Source: an uncultured Clostridia bacterium
GTDB lineage: Bacteria; Bacillota; Clostridia; Christensenellales; Aristaeellaceae
NCBI GenBank assembly: GCA_945877525.1
Contig: CAMDVP010000170.1
Span: forward strand, 1-6,665
DNA length: 6,665 nucleotides
Direction of reading: 5' to 3'
Shown: piece after piece, positions 1 through 5,512 of the stretch
Layout of the letters: every line of letters begins with the position of its first letter
How positions within the stretch are numbered: position 1 is the first letter of the stretch
The notes under the pieces: generated by a model
Database searches by the model: none
Told to the model about the DNA's origin: nothing
Seen by the model: only the letters and a program-made list of their open reading frames with translations
Position numbers and translations under genes: made by a program

Positions 1-7
1 TTCCTTA

Positions 8-65
8 CAAATCCGCCGTCCGGGAGCAAAGCGACCAGGCGGATTTGCGCCGTCCGCAGACGGCG
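8..65. repeat. Tandem hairpins with an alternative pairing
   Basis: Two hairpins stand back to back. The first pairs 8-17 (CAAATCCGCC) with 38-47 in a perfect 10-bp stem with a 20-nt loop. The second pairs 48-54 (CGCCGTC) with 59-65 in a perfect 7-bp stem with a CGCA loop. A 9-bp direct repeat, CGCCGTCCG, lies at 14-22 and 48-56, so 59-65 could instead pair with 14-20 and break the first stem. On the minus strand this region lies beyond the terminator that follows the capsid gene. It could be an attenuator-like element or part of the border of the element. No U-tract follows either stem, so neither is called a terminator. The structures are seen in the sequence; their role is unknown. Confidence 0.6.
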
Positions 66-74
66 TTCCTCCCC

Positions 75-104
75 TCAAAAAAGTGGCCGCAGCCACTTTT
101 TTGA
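75..104. terminator. Bidirectional intrinsic terminator after the capsid gene
   Basis: Positions 75-87 (TCAAAAAAGTGGC) pair perfectly with 92-104 across a CGCA tetraloop, giving a 13-bp stem with a GC core and A/T tracts on both sides. Read on either strand, a GTGGC/GCCAC stem is followed by six T residues, which is the classic Rho-independent form. It lies 45 bases below the stop codon of the major capsid gene, so it should end the leftward head operon. It would also block transcription coming from the left. Confidence 0.93.
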
Positions 105-136
105 CACGCTGAGCGGGACGCAGGATGGCTCCCGCG

Positions 137-148
137 CCCCGCCCGGGG
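137..148. repeat. Short GC hairpin next to the capsid stop codon
   Basis: CCCC at 137-140 faces GGGG at 145-148 around a GCCC loop, directly beside the TAA stop of the capsid gene at 149-151. It may help protect the 3' end of the head mRNA before the terminator at 75-104. It is short and may be a by-product of high G+C content. Confidence 0.35.
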
Positions 149-955
149 TTACTTGGTGATGGTGTGGATGTACACGCAGTCAGGCTGTACGACCTTCGCG
201 CCGCACAGGGAAAGGCCCTTGACCCCGTCCGCAAAGCCCTTCTCCCGGCGATAGGCCTCAATCTGGCTGATCTGGTTGGCGAAGGTCACGCCGTCGGGGG
301 TCATGGCGACGATTTCGTCAGTCAGGTCGTTGCTGATGTAGATATCGAAGCCTGCCGCACGGGCCACGGAGCCCTCGGTCAGGGCGGCTTCGCGGAAGGC
401 ACCGCTGCCGGTGATGAAGCGGTTGTCCAGCAGAAGCTGACCTTCCACCGAGGCGGGTACCACCAGCTTGCGGTCGAGGCGCGGGACATTTTTCTGATCC
501 AGGGCGGTCTTGATGCCCACGATCAGCTCGTACACGCCGCCTTCGGGCACAGGGCCGCTGACCTTCTTGCCCGCGCCCTCGCGGATGACGCCCAGGATAT
601 ACTGCTCGGTGTCCACGGCCAGGCGGTAGGCGGCGTTGCGCATGGCGGCGTCCATCAGGTCGGCCTGGGCCTGGGCGGCATCCACATCATTCAAATAGAA
701 GTTATAGTATGCGCCATGGTCGATGGTCAGGGTGGCGTCCGCACCGGAAAGCTGCTCGGGGTCGTCGATGTCCGTGGAGGGCGTATAGGGCTTGACGGTG
801 ATGTCGGACAGGCTGTTGATATGCACGGTGTCGCCCCACTGGGCGATGTCGCCCTCCCAGTTGCGGTTGCACAGGGAGCCAAACACCAGGGCCTTCTGCA
901 GGTTTTCCAGCAGACGGGCGCTCCAGACCTTGGGAATGAAGGAAGTGATGGCCAT
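149..955 (-). CDS. Major capsid protein, P22-coat-like (HK97 fold)
   Basis: The 268-residue product is the likely shell protein of the phage head. Its N-terminal region, with the segment VWSARLLENLQKALVF (residues 10-25), then NRNWEGDI and GDTVHI (residues 30-46), is typical of the P22 coat protein 5-like family in prophages of Firmicutes. An IxN-LTD element (residues about 207-213) and a basic C-terminal part also fit. The length is short but normal for this branch. The start ATG at 953-955 directly follows the TAA of the scaffold gene, with an AAAGGAG ribosome site at 964-970 eight bases upstream. Scaffold followed by coat, with no separate protease gene, is the P22-type assembly order. It is the last gene before the terminator at 75-104. 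The family call is by recognition, not by a search. Confidence 0.85.
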   Translation of the reverse strand: MAITSFIPKVWSARLLENLQKALVFGSLCNRNWEGDIAQWGDTVHINSLSDITVKPYTPSTDIDDPEQLSGADATLTIDHGAYYNFYLNDVDAAQAQADLMDAAMRNAAYRLAVDTEQYILGVIREGAGKKVSGPVPEGGVYELIVGIKTALDQKNVPRLDRKLVVPASVEGQLLLDNRFITGSGAFREAALTEGSVARAAGFDIYISNDLTDEIVAMTPDGVTFANQISQIEAYRREKGFADGVKGLSLCGAKVVQPDCVYIHTITK

Positions 956-1552
956 TTACATTGCTCCTTTCGACAGAGCGCTTCTCACGGCGCTCCAGCT
1001 TCGGTTGATTTCCTCGACGCTCATGCGGGACACGTCGCTGATGTCCAGCGCTCCCTCCGAGGACACGGGAGGCTCCACGGCGGGGGTGGGAATGCGGGTG
1101 GGCTTTGCGAAGAAGGGGGCGTACTTCTCCTTGAGCGGGGCGATCAGGTCGCCCGCATTGATGACGCTGCCGTCAGACAGAACGGCCTTGTCCAGATCAA
1201 TCTGGCGCAGGATGAGTTCTACGGCGTAGCGGTTGCACCCCTCTTCCTCCAGGGCGGCGCGCAGGGCCGCTTCCTTGGCCTCGCGCATGCGCTGCTCCGT
1301 TTCCTGAGTCAGATATTCCTCAAAGGCTGCCTGGGCTTCGCTCTGCTCCTGCAGGGCTGCCGTCAGGCCTTCCACCCGGGCGCGAAGCTCGTCCCGCTCC
1401 CTTGTGAGCTCTTCAACCTGTGCGGTGGCCGCCAGAGCCGCGTCGCGCTCGTTCCGCAGGCCGTCGATGGTGGATACATGGGCGGCGATGATTTCCTCAA
1501 TGGTGGCTTCATCAAGCTGCAAATCCTTCAGCTGCTTGCGTGTCAGCGACAT
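956..1552 (-). CDS. Capsid scaffolding protein, GP20-like
   Basis: The 198-residue product is strongly acidic and helical. It has a long heptad-rich stretch (residues about 15-100) full of Glu, Arg, Ala and Leu, with blocks such as EELTRERDELRARVEGL. A more ordered domain around residues 105-145 (YAVELILRQIDLDKAV and GDLIAPLKEKYAPFF) is followed by a Pro-rich linker and a C-terminal helix, MSVEEINRSWSAV. This is the build of phage minor structural GP20-type scaffold proteins, which direct coat assembly and then leave the head. A GTG at 1559-1561 is also in frame, but it is part of the GGAAAGGAG ribosome site (1561-1569). The ATG at 1550-1552, eight bases after that site, is the better start. 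The gene ends in ATGTAAATG, touching the capsid start, so the two are probably translated together. Confidence 0.83.
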   Translation of the reverse strand: MSLTRKQLKDLQLDEATIEEIIAAHVSTIDGLRNERDAALAATAQVEELTRERDELRARVEGLTAALQEQSEAQAAFEEYLTQETEQRMREAKEAALRAALEEEGCNRYAVELILRQIDLDKAVLSDGSVINAGDLIAPLKEKYAPFFAKPTRIPTPAVEPPVSSEGALDISDVSRMSVEEINRSWSAVRSALSKGAM

Positions 1553-1568
1553 GGGATACACTCCTTTC

Positions 1569-1586
1569 CGCGCGTTTCGCCGCGCG
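1569..1586. repeat. GC hairpin just upstream of the scaffold ribosome site
   Basis: CGCGCG at 1569-1574 pairs with CGCGCG at 1581-1586 across a six-base loop. It lies in the 39-base gap between the gp10-like gene and the scaffold gene and touches the scaffold Shine-Dalgarno sequence (1561-1569). It could act as an mRNA processing or stabilising element that raises scaffold and coat expression over the upstream genes. That role is inferred. Confidence 0.4.
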
Positions 1587-1591
1587 AGGCG

Positions 1592-1945
1592 TTATGGATG
1601 CTGCATGAGGTCTGCCAGCACCTGTGCAGCCGCACTCCGCATTGCTTCGGCGCCGCCGGGCAGGCCGTCCTGCAGATAGGGGCGCGCTGCCATGCGGGCG
1701 GTGCCGTCGTGCACGGCAGGGGCGTAGGGCAGGATATTGCCAACGATGACGGACGCGCCCTCCGCCCGGCAGCGCACGTCCGCATGCAGTGCGCCGGTAT
1801 TGTACACGGGCCGGGTGTAGCCTGTCATCATCTGTGTGCGCACGGCCTGCACTGCGGTTTCGCCCATGGCCCTGACGGCGGCGGGCAGGGCCTGGGCCAG
1901 GGTGGCTTCCAATTCGGGCAGGCGCGAGGTGAAGGCGGCGGTCAT
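1592..1945 (-). CDS. HK97 gp10-like head-tail/minor capsid protein
   Basis: The 117-residue product has the marks of the HK97 gp10 family: a helical N-terminal half (residues 8-40), a central VYNTGAL (residues 47-53), VGNILPYAPAVHDGT (residues 68-82) and a closing RPYLQDGL (residues 88-95). The family's proteins are head-closure or tail-completion components of the neck. Its ATG (1943-1945) overlaps the TGA of the portal gene in an ATGA junction, with GGAGG at 1953-1957 seven bases upstream. In most phages this gene lies after the capsid gene with the other connectors. Here it lies between portal and scaffold, where a minor head protein of the SPP1 gp7 type is common. It may be such a minor head protein with a similar C-terminal motif. 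Confidence 0.7.
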   Translation of the reverse strand: MTAAFTSRLPELEATLAQALPAAVRAMGETAVQAVRTQMMTGYTRPVYNTGALHADVRCRAEGASVIVGNILPYAPAVHDGTARMAARPYLQDGLPGGAEAMRSAAAQVLADLMQHP

Positions 1946-3300
1946 GCTTTTTCCTCCGGGCCGCAGAGCAGCGCATCGATTTCCTCGGGCTGAATGTAGG
2001 GGTTCAGCTTCAGGGCAGTGCGGCGGTCGATGTCACCGCGCATGGCGGCGATGTCCTGCACGGTTTCGGATTCGTTGGCGATTGCCTGGCGCTGGAAGCG
2101 GATTTCGTCGGTGGTTACGCCCAGCAGGGCGAGAAGCTCCTGCATGAAGCGAAACACCTGCCATTCATAGCGGTCGGCCTTCAGGTTCAGGTTGGCGGCC
2201 GCGGCGCGGATGGCCACGTTGGTTAGGCTGCCGCCGGTGAGGGCGTCCATGTTCAGGGCCATGTAGTCCTGATACAGCGCGCGCTCCAGCACCTCCAGGG
2301 CGGCACGGCGGGCAGCGTAGGGCACCTCGATGGTGCGGGGCTCGGCGGTGGCGGCGGAGCCTGTGCCGTCCGACAGGGTGGCCACGGCCTTGATCCGCTG
2401 GATTTCCTCCAGCATTTCAGCGATATCGTCGGTGGTGCCGCCGAAATTGTTCAGCACCCAGTACACATCGTTGGCCCGGTCGAGGTTGTCGGCAAAGTCG
2501 GAGAGGATGTTGTCGTAGGCGTCGATCTTTGCCTTGATGGCGGGGGTCAGCTCGCTCTGGCGCTCGGCGTTGGCAAACAGCGGGATGATGGGCAGGCGGT
2601 CATAGTTGCCCTGGGATACCACCTCGTCCCCCAGCGCGTCGCTGCGGCGGGTGAGGAGGTAGGGGCACTTTTCCATCACGGGAACGAGCCTGCCGCCTTC
2701 CACCCGGCAGATGGCGACACCGTCCGTTTCAAATACCCGCAGGTACAGGGGACGCTTTCCCGGCAGCTGCCAGAACTGCACCCCGACCATGGGCTGGCCG
2801 TCCATTTCGTCCAGCAGGGCGAAGAACCCGCTGCGCCGGTCCTTGGCGGCTTCGAGAATTTCCAGATGGTCGGCGTTCCAGTAACCCCAGGCAACGCCGT
2901 GGATCAGCGCCCTTTCGCCAAGACAGGCCAGCTGACGGTCGAAGTCTGCGCCCAGAAGGGCCTTGGTTTCCCTATTGTGCAGAATGACGCCGTTGGACAG
3001 GAGAAACTGATTCTGCTGGGTGATGAAGCGGAAGAGAAAGCCGCTGCCGATGCGGTTGCCCACCACGTCCCGCGTGGTGGAGCGCACCCGGCGGCGGCCG
3101 GACTCATCCTGCCCCTCCAGCTTGCAGGCTCGCAGCACGGTTTTCCGGGAGACGGCGGTGTTGTGGCCCCGGAAGTATTCCGCCGCCTCCAGGGCCCTTG
3201 CAAAGTCGCCGGAGCGCCGGTAACGCTCCACCCCGCGAAGCAGCAGGCTGCCTTTGTCCTCCGCGGCCAGATAGTCCTGATAGGTCATATCGGTAAACAT
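1942..3300 (-). CDS. Portal protein, SPP1 gp6-like
   Basis: The 452-residue product is the likely dodecameric portal through which DNA enters the head and to which the terminase docks. Landmarks of the SPP1 gp6-type family are visible. There is an N-terminal helical region, then RDVVGNRIGSGFLF (residues 77-90). The stem-side motif RLPIIPLFAN follows (residues 235-244). The helical signature IDAYDNILSDFADNLD (residues 259-274) precedes the acidic segment ANDVYWVL. A Thr-containing SLTNVAIRAAAANLNLKADRYE stretch lies around residues 358-379. The length is normal. The start ATG at 3298-3300 follows AAGGAGG (3308-3314) by seven bases, and the stop codon of the large terminase overlaps this ribosome site. 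The gene ends four bases inside the gp10-like gene. Confidence 0.9.
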   Translation of the reverse strand: MFTDMTYQDYLAAEDKGSLLLRGVERYRRSGDFARALEAAEYFRGHNTAVSRKTVLRACKLEGQDESGRRRVRSTTRDVVGNRIGSGFLFRFITQQNQFLLSNGVILHNRETKALLGADFDRQLACLGERALIHGVAWGYWNADHLEILEAAKDRRSGFFALLDEMDGQPMVGVQFWQLPGKRPLYLRVFETDGVAICRVEGGRLVPVMEKCPYLLTRRSDALGDEVVSQGNYDRLPIIPLFANAERQSELTPAIKAKIDAYDNILSDFADNLDRANDVYWVLNNFGGTTDDIAEMLEEIQRIKAVATLSDGTGSAATAEPRTIEVPYAARRAALEVLERALYQDYMALNMDALTGGSLTNVAIRAAAANLNLKADRYEWQVFRFMQELLALLGVTTDEIRFQRQAIANESETVQDIAAMRGDIDRRTALKLNPYIQPEEIDALLCGPEEKA

Positions 3301-3312
3301 GTGATTGCCTCC

Positions 3313-4563
3313 TTAGGTGCGTGACGCGCCGGGGGCGTCCAGAATACGCAGAAGCGAGGCTGCGGAGTCGGGCGCGTCATCGTGGGGGGAAAGCTCGGAA
3401 TAGCCGAGAATCTGATCCACATAGGCTGTGTCGGTGCCTGTGAGAAAACGGATGCGCGGCCACCAGCGCCGCAGGTGCGTGGCGATTTTCAGGTGCTTGT
3501 TCTGCCGCTCCTGATAGGTGCGTACCTGTGCGCCCCGGCTTCGCAGCTCACGGGCCACATAGCCCTTGTCGCCGTTGGTCTCGCAGTAGATCGGCCCGCA
3601 CAGGAGGCGGCGGCATTCCCGGACGATTTCATCCAGGGCCCCGTCCACATGCCCGGGAAACAGCCGACCGTACAGATAGGCTGTGCCGCCGCGCAGCCGG
3701 GCGCAGGTCAAGGCAGTCAGATCGCTGCCGCCATAGGCCGCGTCTACATGGGCCAAGCCATCCCGCAGTATGGAGGCATCCTCCGTGTAGCGCGGCGCGC
3801 CGCAGAATAGCGTGCCTTCCTCCGGCAGATGGCGTAGCTCATAATTTGCCGCGAACAGCGAGGGCGACATGCTCTGGCGCAGCGCTTCCAGCTGGGCGGG
3901 GGAGAGCAGCCCCGTGTGGTAGCAGTCGAAGCGCTGTACCCCGGGCATGAGGGAGATGGCGTCCTCCGGGTGCCAGGGTGTGCCGGTGTTGAGCATGCGT
4001 CCGCCGGGAATGCGGATGTTCTGCAGCTCCTGATACACGGTGCGGGTGTGGGCGCGCTCCTGGGGGCTGAGCCTGTCCTGCAGATTGACGATGTCATCGG
4101 TAATCACCAGATCGGCATGCTTGCCGGTCAGGCTGCCCTTGACCCCCTGGCCAAGCAGCTGTGCCGCGCCCCGGCATGCGGCATAGCAGTCACAGGTCAG
4201 GGAATACTGATCCGCCCGCAGAAGGCACACCGGTTCGCCCCAGAGCTTTTCGCTCAGACAGCGCATGGCATCCGACTCCAGCAGCTGGCGCACCAGGCGG
4301 ATAATTTCCACCACGTCTCCGTCGGTTTTGCGAAGGAAAATCATGTTCCGCATGGGATGAACCACCATGGTGACGGCCATGGCCACGGCCAGGCAGCTGG
4401 TTTTATAGGAACCCCGGTGCGCCAGAAGGGTCATATCCCCGCGTCCCGCGATCATCTCCTGCATCCATTGCCCGTGCAGCTCGTCTGTCAGCAGCGTCAG
4501 TCCGCACCAGCGGGCCACCTGCGCCGGGCGGCGCACCAGCAGCTCAAGCGCTTCCTGATTCAT
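3313..4563 (-). CDS. terL: Terminase large subunit (ATPase and nuclease)
   Basis: The 416-residue product is the DNA packaging motor. The ATPase half shows a Walker A-type loop AHRGSYKT (residues 48-55), a Walker B strand with acidic end DLVITDD (residues 151-157) and a coupling motif NTGTPWHPED (residues 192-201). The nuclease half shows the RNase H-like acidic residues: Asp274 in AHVDAAYGGSDLTAL, Glu328 in YCETNGDKG and Asp396/Asp399 in DDAPDS. Both halves appear intact. The start overlaps the end of the small terminase gene by 20 bases and has no strong ribosome site, so translation is probably coupled. The stop runs into the portal ribosome site. The length is at the short end of the family. 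A working motor is expected. Confidence 0.95.
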   Translation of the reverse strand: MNQEALELLVRRPAQVARWCGLTLLTDELHGQWMQEMIAGRGDMTLLAHRGSYKTSCLAVAMAVTMVVHPMRNMIFLRKTDGDVVEIIRLVRQLLESDAMRCLSEKLWGEPVCLLRADQYSLTCDCYAACRGAAQLLGQGVKGSLTGKHADLVITDDIVNLQDRLSPQERAHTRTVYQELQNIRIPGGRMLNTGTPWHPEDAISLMPGVQRFDCYHTGLLSPAQLEALRQSMSPSLFAANYELRHLPEEGTLFCGAPRYTEDASILRDGLAHVDAAYGGSDLTALTCARLRGGTAYLYGRLFPGHVDGALDEIVRECRRLLCGPIYCETNGDKGYVARELRSRGAQVRTYQERQNKHLKIATHLRRWWPRIRFLTGTDTAYVDQILGYSELSPHDDAPDSAASLLRILDAPGASRT

Positions 4564-4843
4564 TGCCCAGTGCCATGGCCTGCATGGCTGCCTCGATCTG
4601 TCCTGCTACTTCCGTCCGGGGTTCGCCCGCATCCCGTTCGCTGAACAGGCCGTAGCGCTTTCCCAGCAGCTCCGCCGCCCGGCTGCGTTCGGATACCTTG
4701 GGCGGCAGGCACACCTCCTCGCCCGCAGGCCCCCTGCGTCCGGTGGACTCAGTCATTTCTCCCCGCATGATCTGGGTGAAGGTTCGCAGCACCTCCTCCG
4801 GGGTGGCCACGTCGGGCTCGGCCCGCACACGCTGTTTTGCCAT
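4544..4843 (-). CDS. terS: Terminase small subunit, lacking the N-terminal DNA-binding part
   Basis: The 99-residue product matches the C-terminal half of Terminase_2-type small subunits. ATPEEVLRTFTQIMRGEMTE (about residues 13-32) corresponds to the central oligomerisation helices, and RSRAAELLGKRYGLFSER (about residues 53-70) to the conserved LLGKRYGLF region before the C-terminal tail. The usual N-terminal 50-80 residues, with the helix-turn-helix that binds the pac or cos site, are absent. The start ATG at 4841-4843 has AAAGGAGG ending six bases upstream, and the translated sequence above it in all frames shows no such domain. An in-frame extension up to 5062 exists but reads as nonsense and passes through the LexA box and promoter. 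The gene overlaps terL by 20 bases. Confidence 0.82.
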   Translation of the reverse strand: MAKQRVRAEPDVATPEEVLRTFTQIMRGEMTESTGRRGPAGEEVCLPPKVSERSRAAELLGKRYGLFSERDAGEPRTEVAGQIEAAMQAMALGNESGSA

Positions 4844-4869
4844 AGTCGGCCTCCTTTCTGTGGATAAAG

Positions 4870-4883
4870 AGAACAAATGTTCT
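4870..4883 (-). promoter_or_regulatory. LexA (SOS) box before terS
   Basis: AGAACAAATGTTCT is an inverted repeat with six-base arms. Its core, GAAC-N4-GTTC, matches the Gram-positive LexA/DinR consensus CGAACRNRYGTTCG at all central positions; only the outermost C and G are replaced by A and T. It lies 27 bases above the terS start and about 11-22 bases below the expected start point of the promoter at 4899-4907. Bound LexA should therefore block the packaging operon. LexA binding is inferred from the match. Confidence 0.72.
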
Positions 4884-4898
4884 AATTTCCACGCTGCC

Positions 4899-4927
4899 AT
4901 CATAGCACAGAAGCGGCAGACCCTCCA
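4899..4927 (-). promoter_or_regulatory. Internal extended -10 promoter for terS
   Basis: On the minus strand, TGC-TATGAT (4899-4907) is an extended -10 element one base from consensus. A weak -35 (TGGAGG, 4922-4927) lies 17 bases upstream. A better-looking TTGTCA (4928-4933) is 23 bases away, too far for a standard promoter. The start point should fall near 4892, just before the LexA box. A weak -35 fits a promoter that needs an activator, and the upstream sigma-like gene product is a candidate. Confidence 0.55.
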
Positions 4928-4955
4928 TGACAACGGCGGCCACGGCGGACACAAC

Positions 4956-5363
4956 TCATACTTCATCCATCCGCGTAAGCATCTGATGGCGCAGGCGGCT
5001 GACGTGCCGGGCGCTGATGCCAAGGCATTCGGCAATCTGTTCGTCCGTTTGTCCCTGGGCATAATACTGGCGCAGGATGCTGCGTTCCCGTATGCCCCAG
5101 GCGTCCTTCAACAGCTGCTGAAAGCGGGGTTCCATGCCGTCCAGCGCCTGCTGTACACTTTGGTACTGCTCCTCCAGGCCGTCCAGCTGCTGGATGGCGG
5201 CGGCGGTGCGGTGGTTGGTGCCCCGCCCTGTGCCATCCAGGCGGCAGCTTCCCGCGCCTGCCGGACAGCCGGTGATGCCAAAGTGGTCAAGCTGCTCCTC
5301 CAGCACCCGAAGCAGACGGCGGGCTTCACGGTATTCCGAGAGAAAGGAACAATGATGCATCAT
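4956..5363 (-). CDS. Sigma-like/late transcription regulator with C-terminal HTH
   Basis: The 135-residue product has two helical, coiled-coil-like stretches (residues 9-28 and 55-88) joined by a Gly-rich segment. A C-terminal helix-turn-helix of the sigma-70 region 4 type covers residues about 94-131; TDEQIAECLGISARHVSRL is its core. Small proteins of this kind lie directly before the terminase genes in many Firmicute prophages and activate late genes. Xpf of PBSX and ArpU- or DUF1492-like proteins are comparable. The ATG at 5361-5363 is chosen because GGAGG (5370-5374) precedes it by six bases; the in-frame ATG at 5385-5387 lies inside the LexA box and has no ribosome site. It is the first gene of the leftward operon. 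It might instead supply the DNA recognition that the short terS lacks, but that is speculation. Confidence 0.7.
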   Translation of the reverse strand: MMHHCSFLSEYREARRLLRVLEEQLDHFGITGCPAGAGSCRLDGTGRGTNHRTAAAIQQLDGLEEQYQSVQQALDGMEPRFQQLLKDAWGIRERSILRQYYAQGQTDEQIAECLGISARHVSRLRHQMLTRMDEV

Positions 5364-5380
5364 GTCTTGCCTCCAAAATA

Positions 5381-5394
5381 CGAACATAAGTTCG
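5381..5394 (-). promoter_or_regulatory. LexA (SOS) box in the leftward operon leader
   Basis: CGAACATAAGTTCG has perfect five-base arms of the Gram-positive LexA/DinR box, CGAAC-N4-GTTCG, with one of the four central bases off consensus. It starts about 12 bases below the expected start point of the leftward promoter (near 5406) and ends before the GGAGG of the sigma-like gene. LexA bound here should block the leftward operon but not the rightward repressor promoter, which lies on the other side. Confidence 0.82.
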
Positions 5395-5400
5395 CTTATT

Positions 5401-5488
5401 TAACCAGAGGTTATCATACATCAACTAAAAGTTATTGTCAAGGACAAAAAATAACCCATGGTTGCTTGATTTCAACAACCTACGGTTA
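5401..5488. promoter_or_regulatory. Array of four 13-bp repressor operators
   Basis: Four inverted repeats share the form YAACY-N3-RGTTR: O1 5401-5413 (TAACCAGAGGTTA), O2 5422-5434 (CAACTAAAAGTTA), O3 5452-5464 (TAACCCATGGTTG) and O4 5476-5488 (CAACCTACGGTTA). Their centres are 21, 30 and 24 bases apart. O1 covers the -10 edge and start region of the leftward promoter and O2 its spacer. O3 lies just upstream of the -35 of the rightward promoter and O4 in its spacer. This is what a phage repressor that shuts the lytic operon and controls its own gene would need. The XRE protein encoded at 5513-5848 is the obvious ligand. The repeats are directly visible; the binding protein is inferred. Confidence 0.85.
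5413..5441 (-). promoter_or_regulatory. Leftward (lytic/structural) promoter
   Basis: TTGACA (5436-5441) and TATGAT (5413-5418) are separated by exactly 17 bases on the minus strand. This is a consensus -35 and a one-mismatch -10, so the promoter should be strong without an activator and in need of tight repression. Operators O1 and O2 overlap it, and a LexA box lies just downstream. It should drive the sigma-like gene and the head operon. Confidence 0.85.
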
Positions 5489-5494
5489 TATACT
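5466..5494 (+). promoter_or_regulatory. Rightward repressor promoter
   Basis: TTGATT (5466-5471) and TATACT (5489-5494) are spaced by 17 bases. O3 lies directly upstream and O4 between the two boxes, so the repressor should regulate its own synthesis. The start point would fall close to the AGGAGG ribosome site (5499-5504), leaving a very short leader. The alternative TTGCTT (5462-5467) with TTATAT (5486-5491), 18 bases apart, would leave a few more leader bases. Confidence 0.65.
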
Positions 5495-5512
5495 GAACAG
5501 GAGGTGAAATCC

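Noticed and set aside
125..1993. A 622-codon open frame on the plus strand opposite the coat, scaffold and gp10-like genes
   Set aside because: It is a high-G+C shadow of real minus-strand genes. It has no ribosome site, its composition is odd (rich in Gly, His and Ala), and the opposite frames encode recognisable phage proteins.
4399..4422. Non-standard Walker A (GSYKT) in the large terminase as a sign of a dead motor
   Set aside because: The Lys and Thr that matter are present, and the Walker B, coupling and nuclease motifs are intact. This form appears to be normal for this branch of phage terminases.
4844..5062. In-frame upstream extension of the small terminase to 5062
   Set aside because: It would run through the promoter, the LexA box and the ribosome site and overlap the sigma-like gene. 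The encoded residues do not resemble a terminase N-terminus.
5435..5512. Upstream TTG start for the repressor
   Set aside because: It lies within the operator and promoter region, upstream of the predicted transcript start, and the residues are not conserved-looking. The ATG at 5513 has a strong ribosome site.
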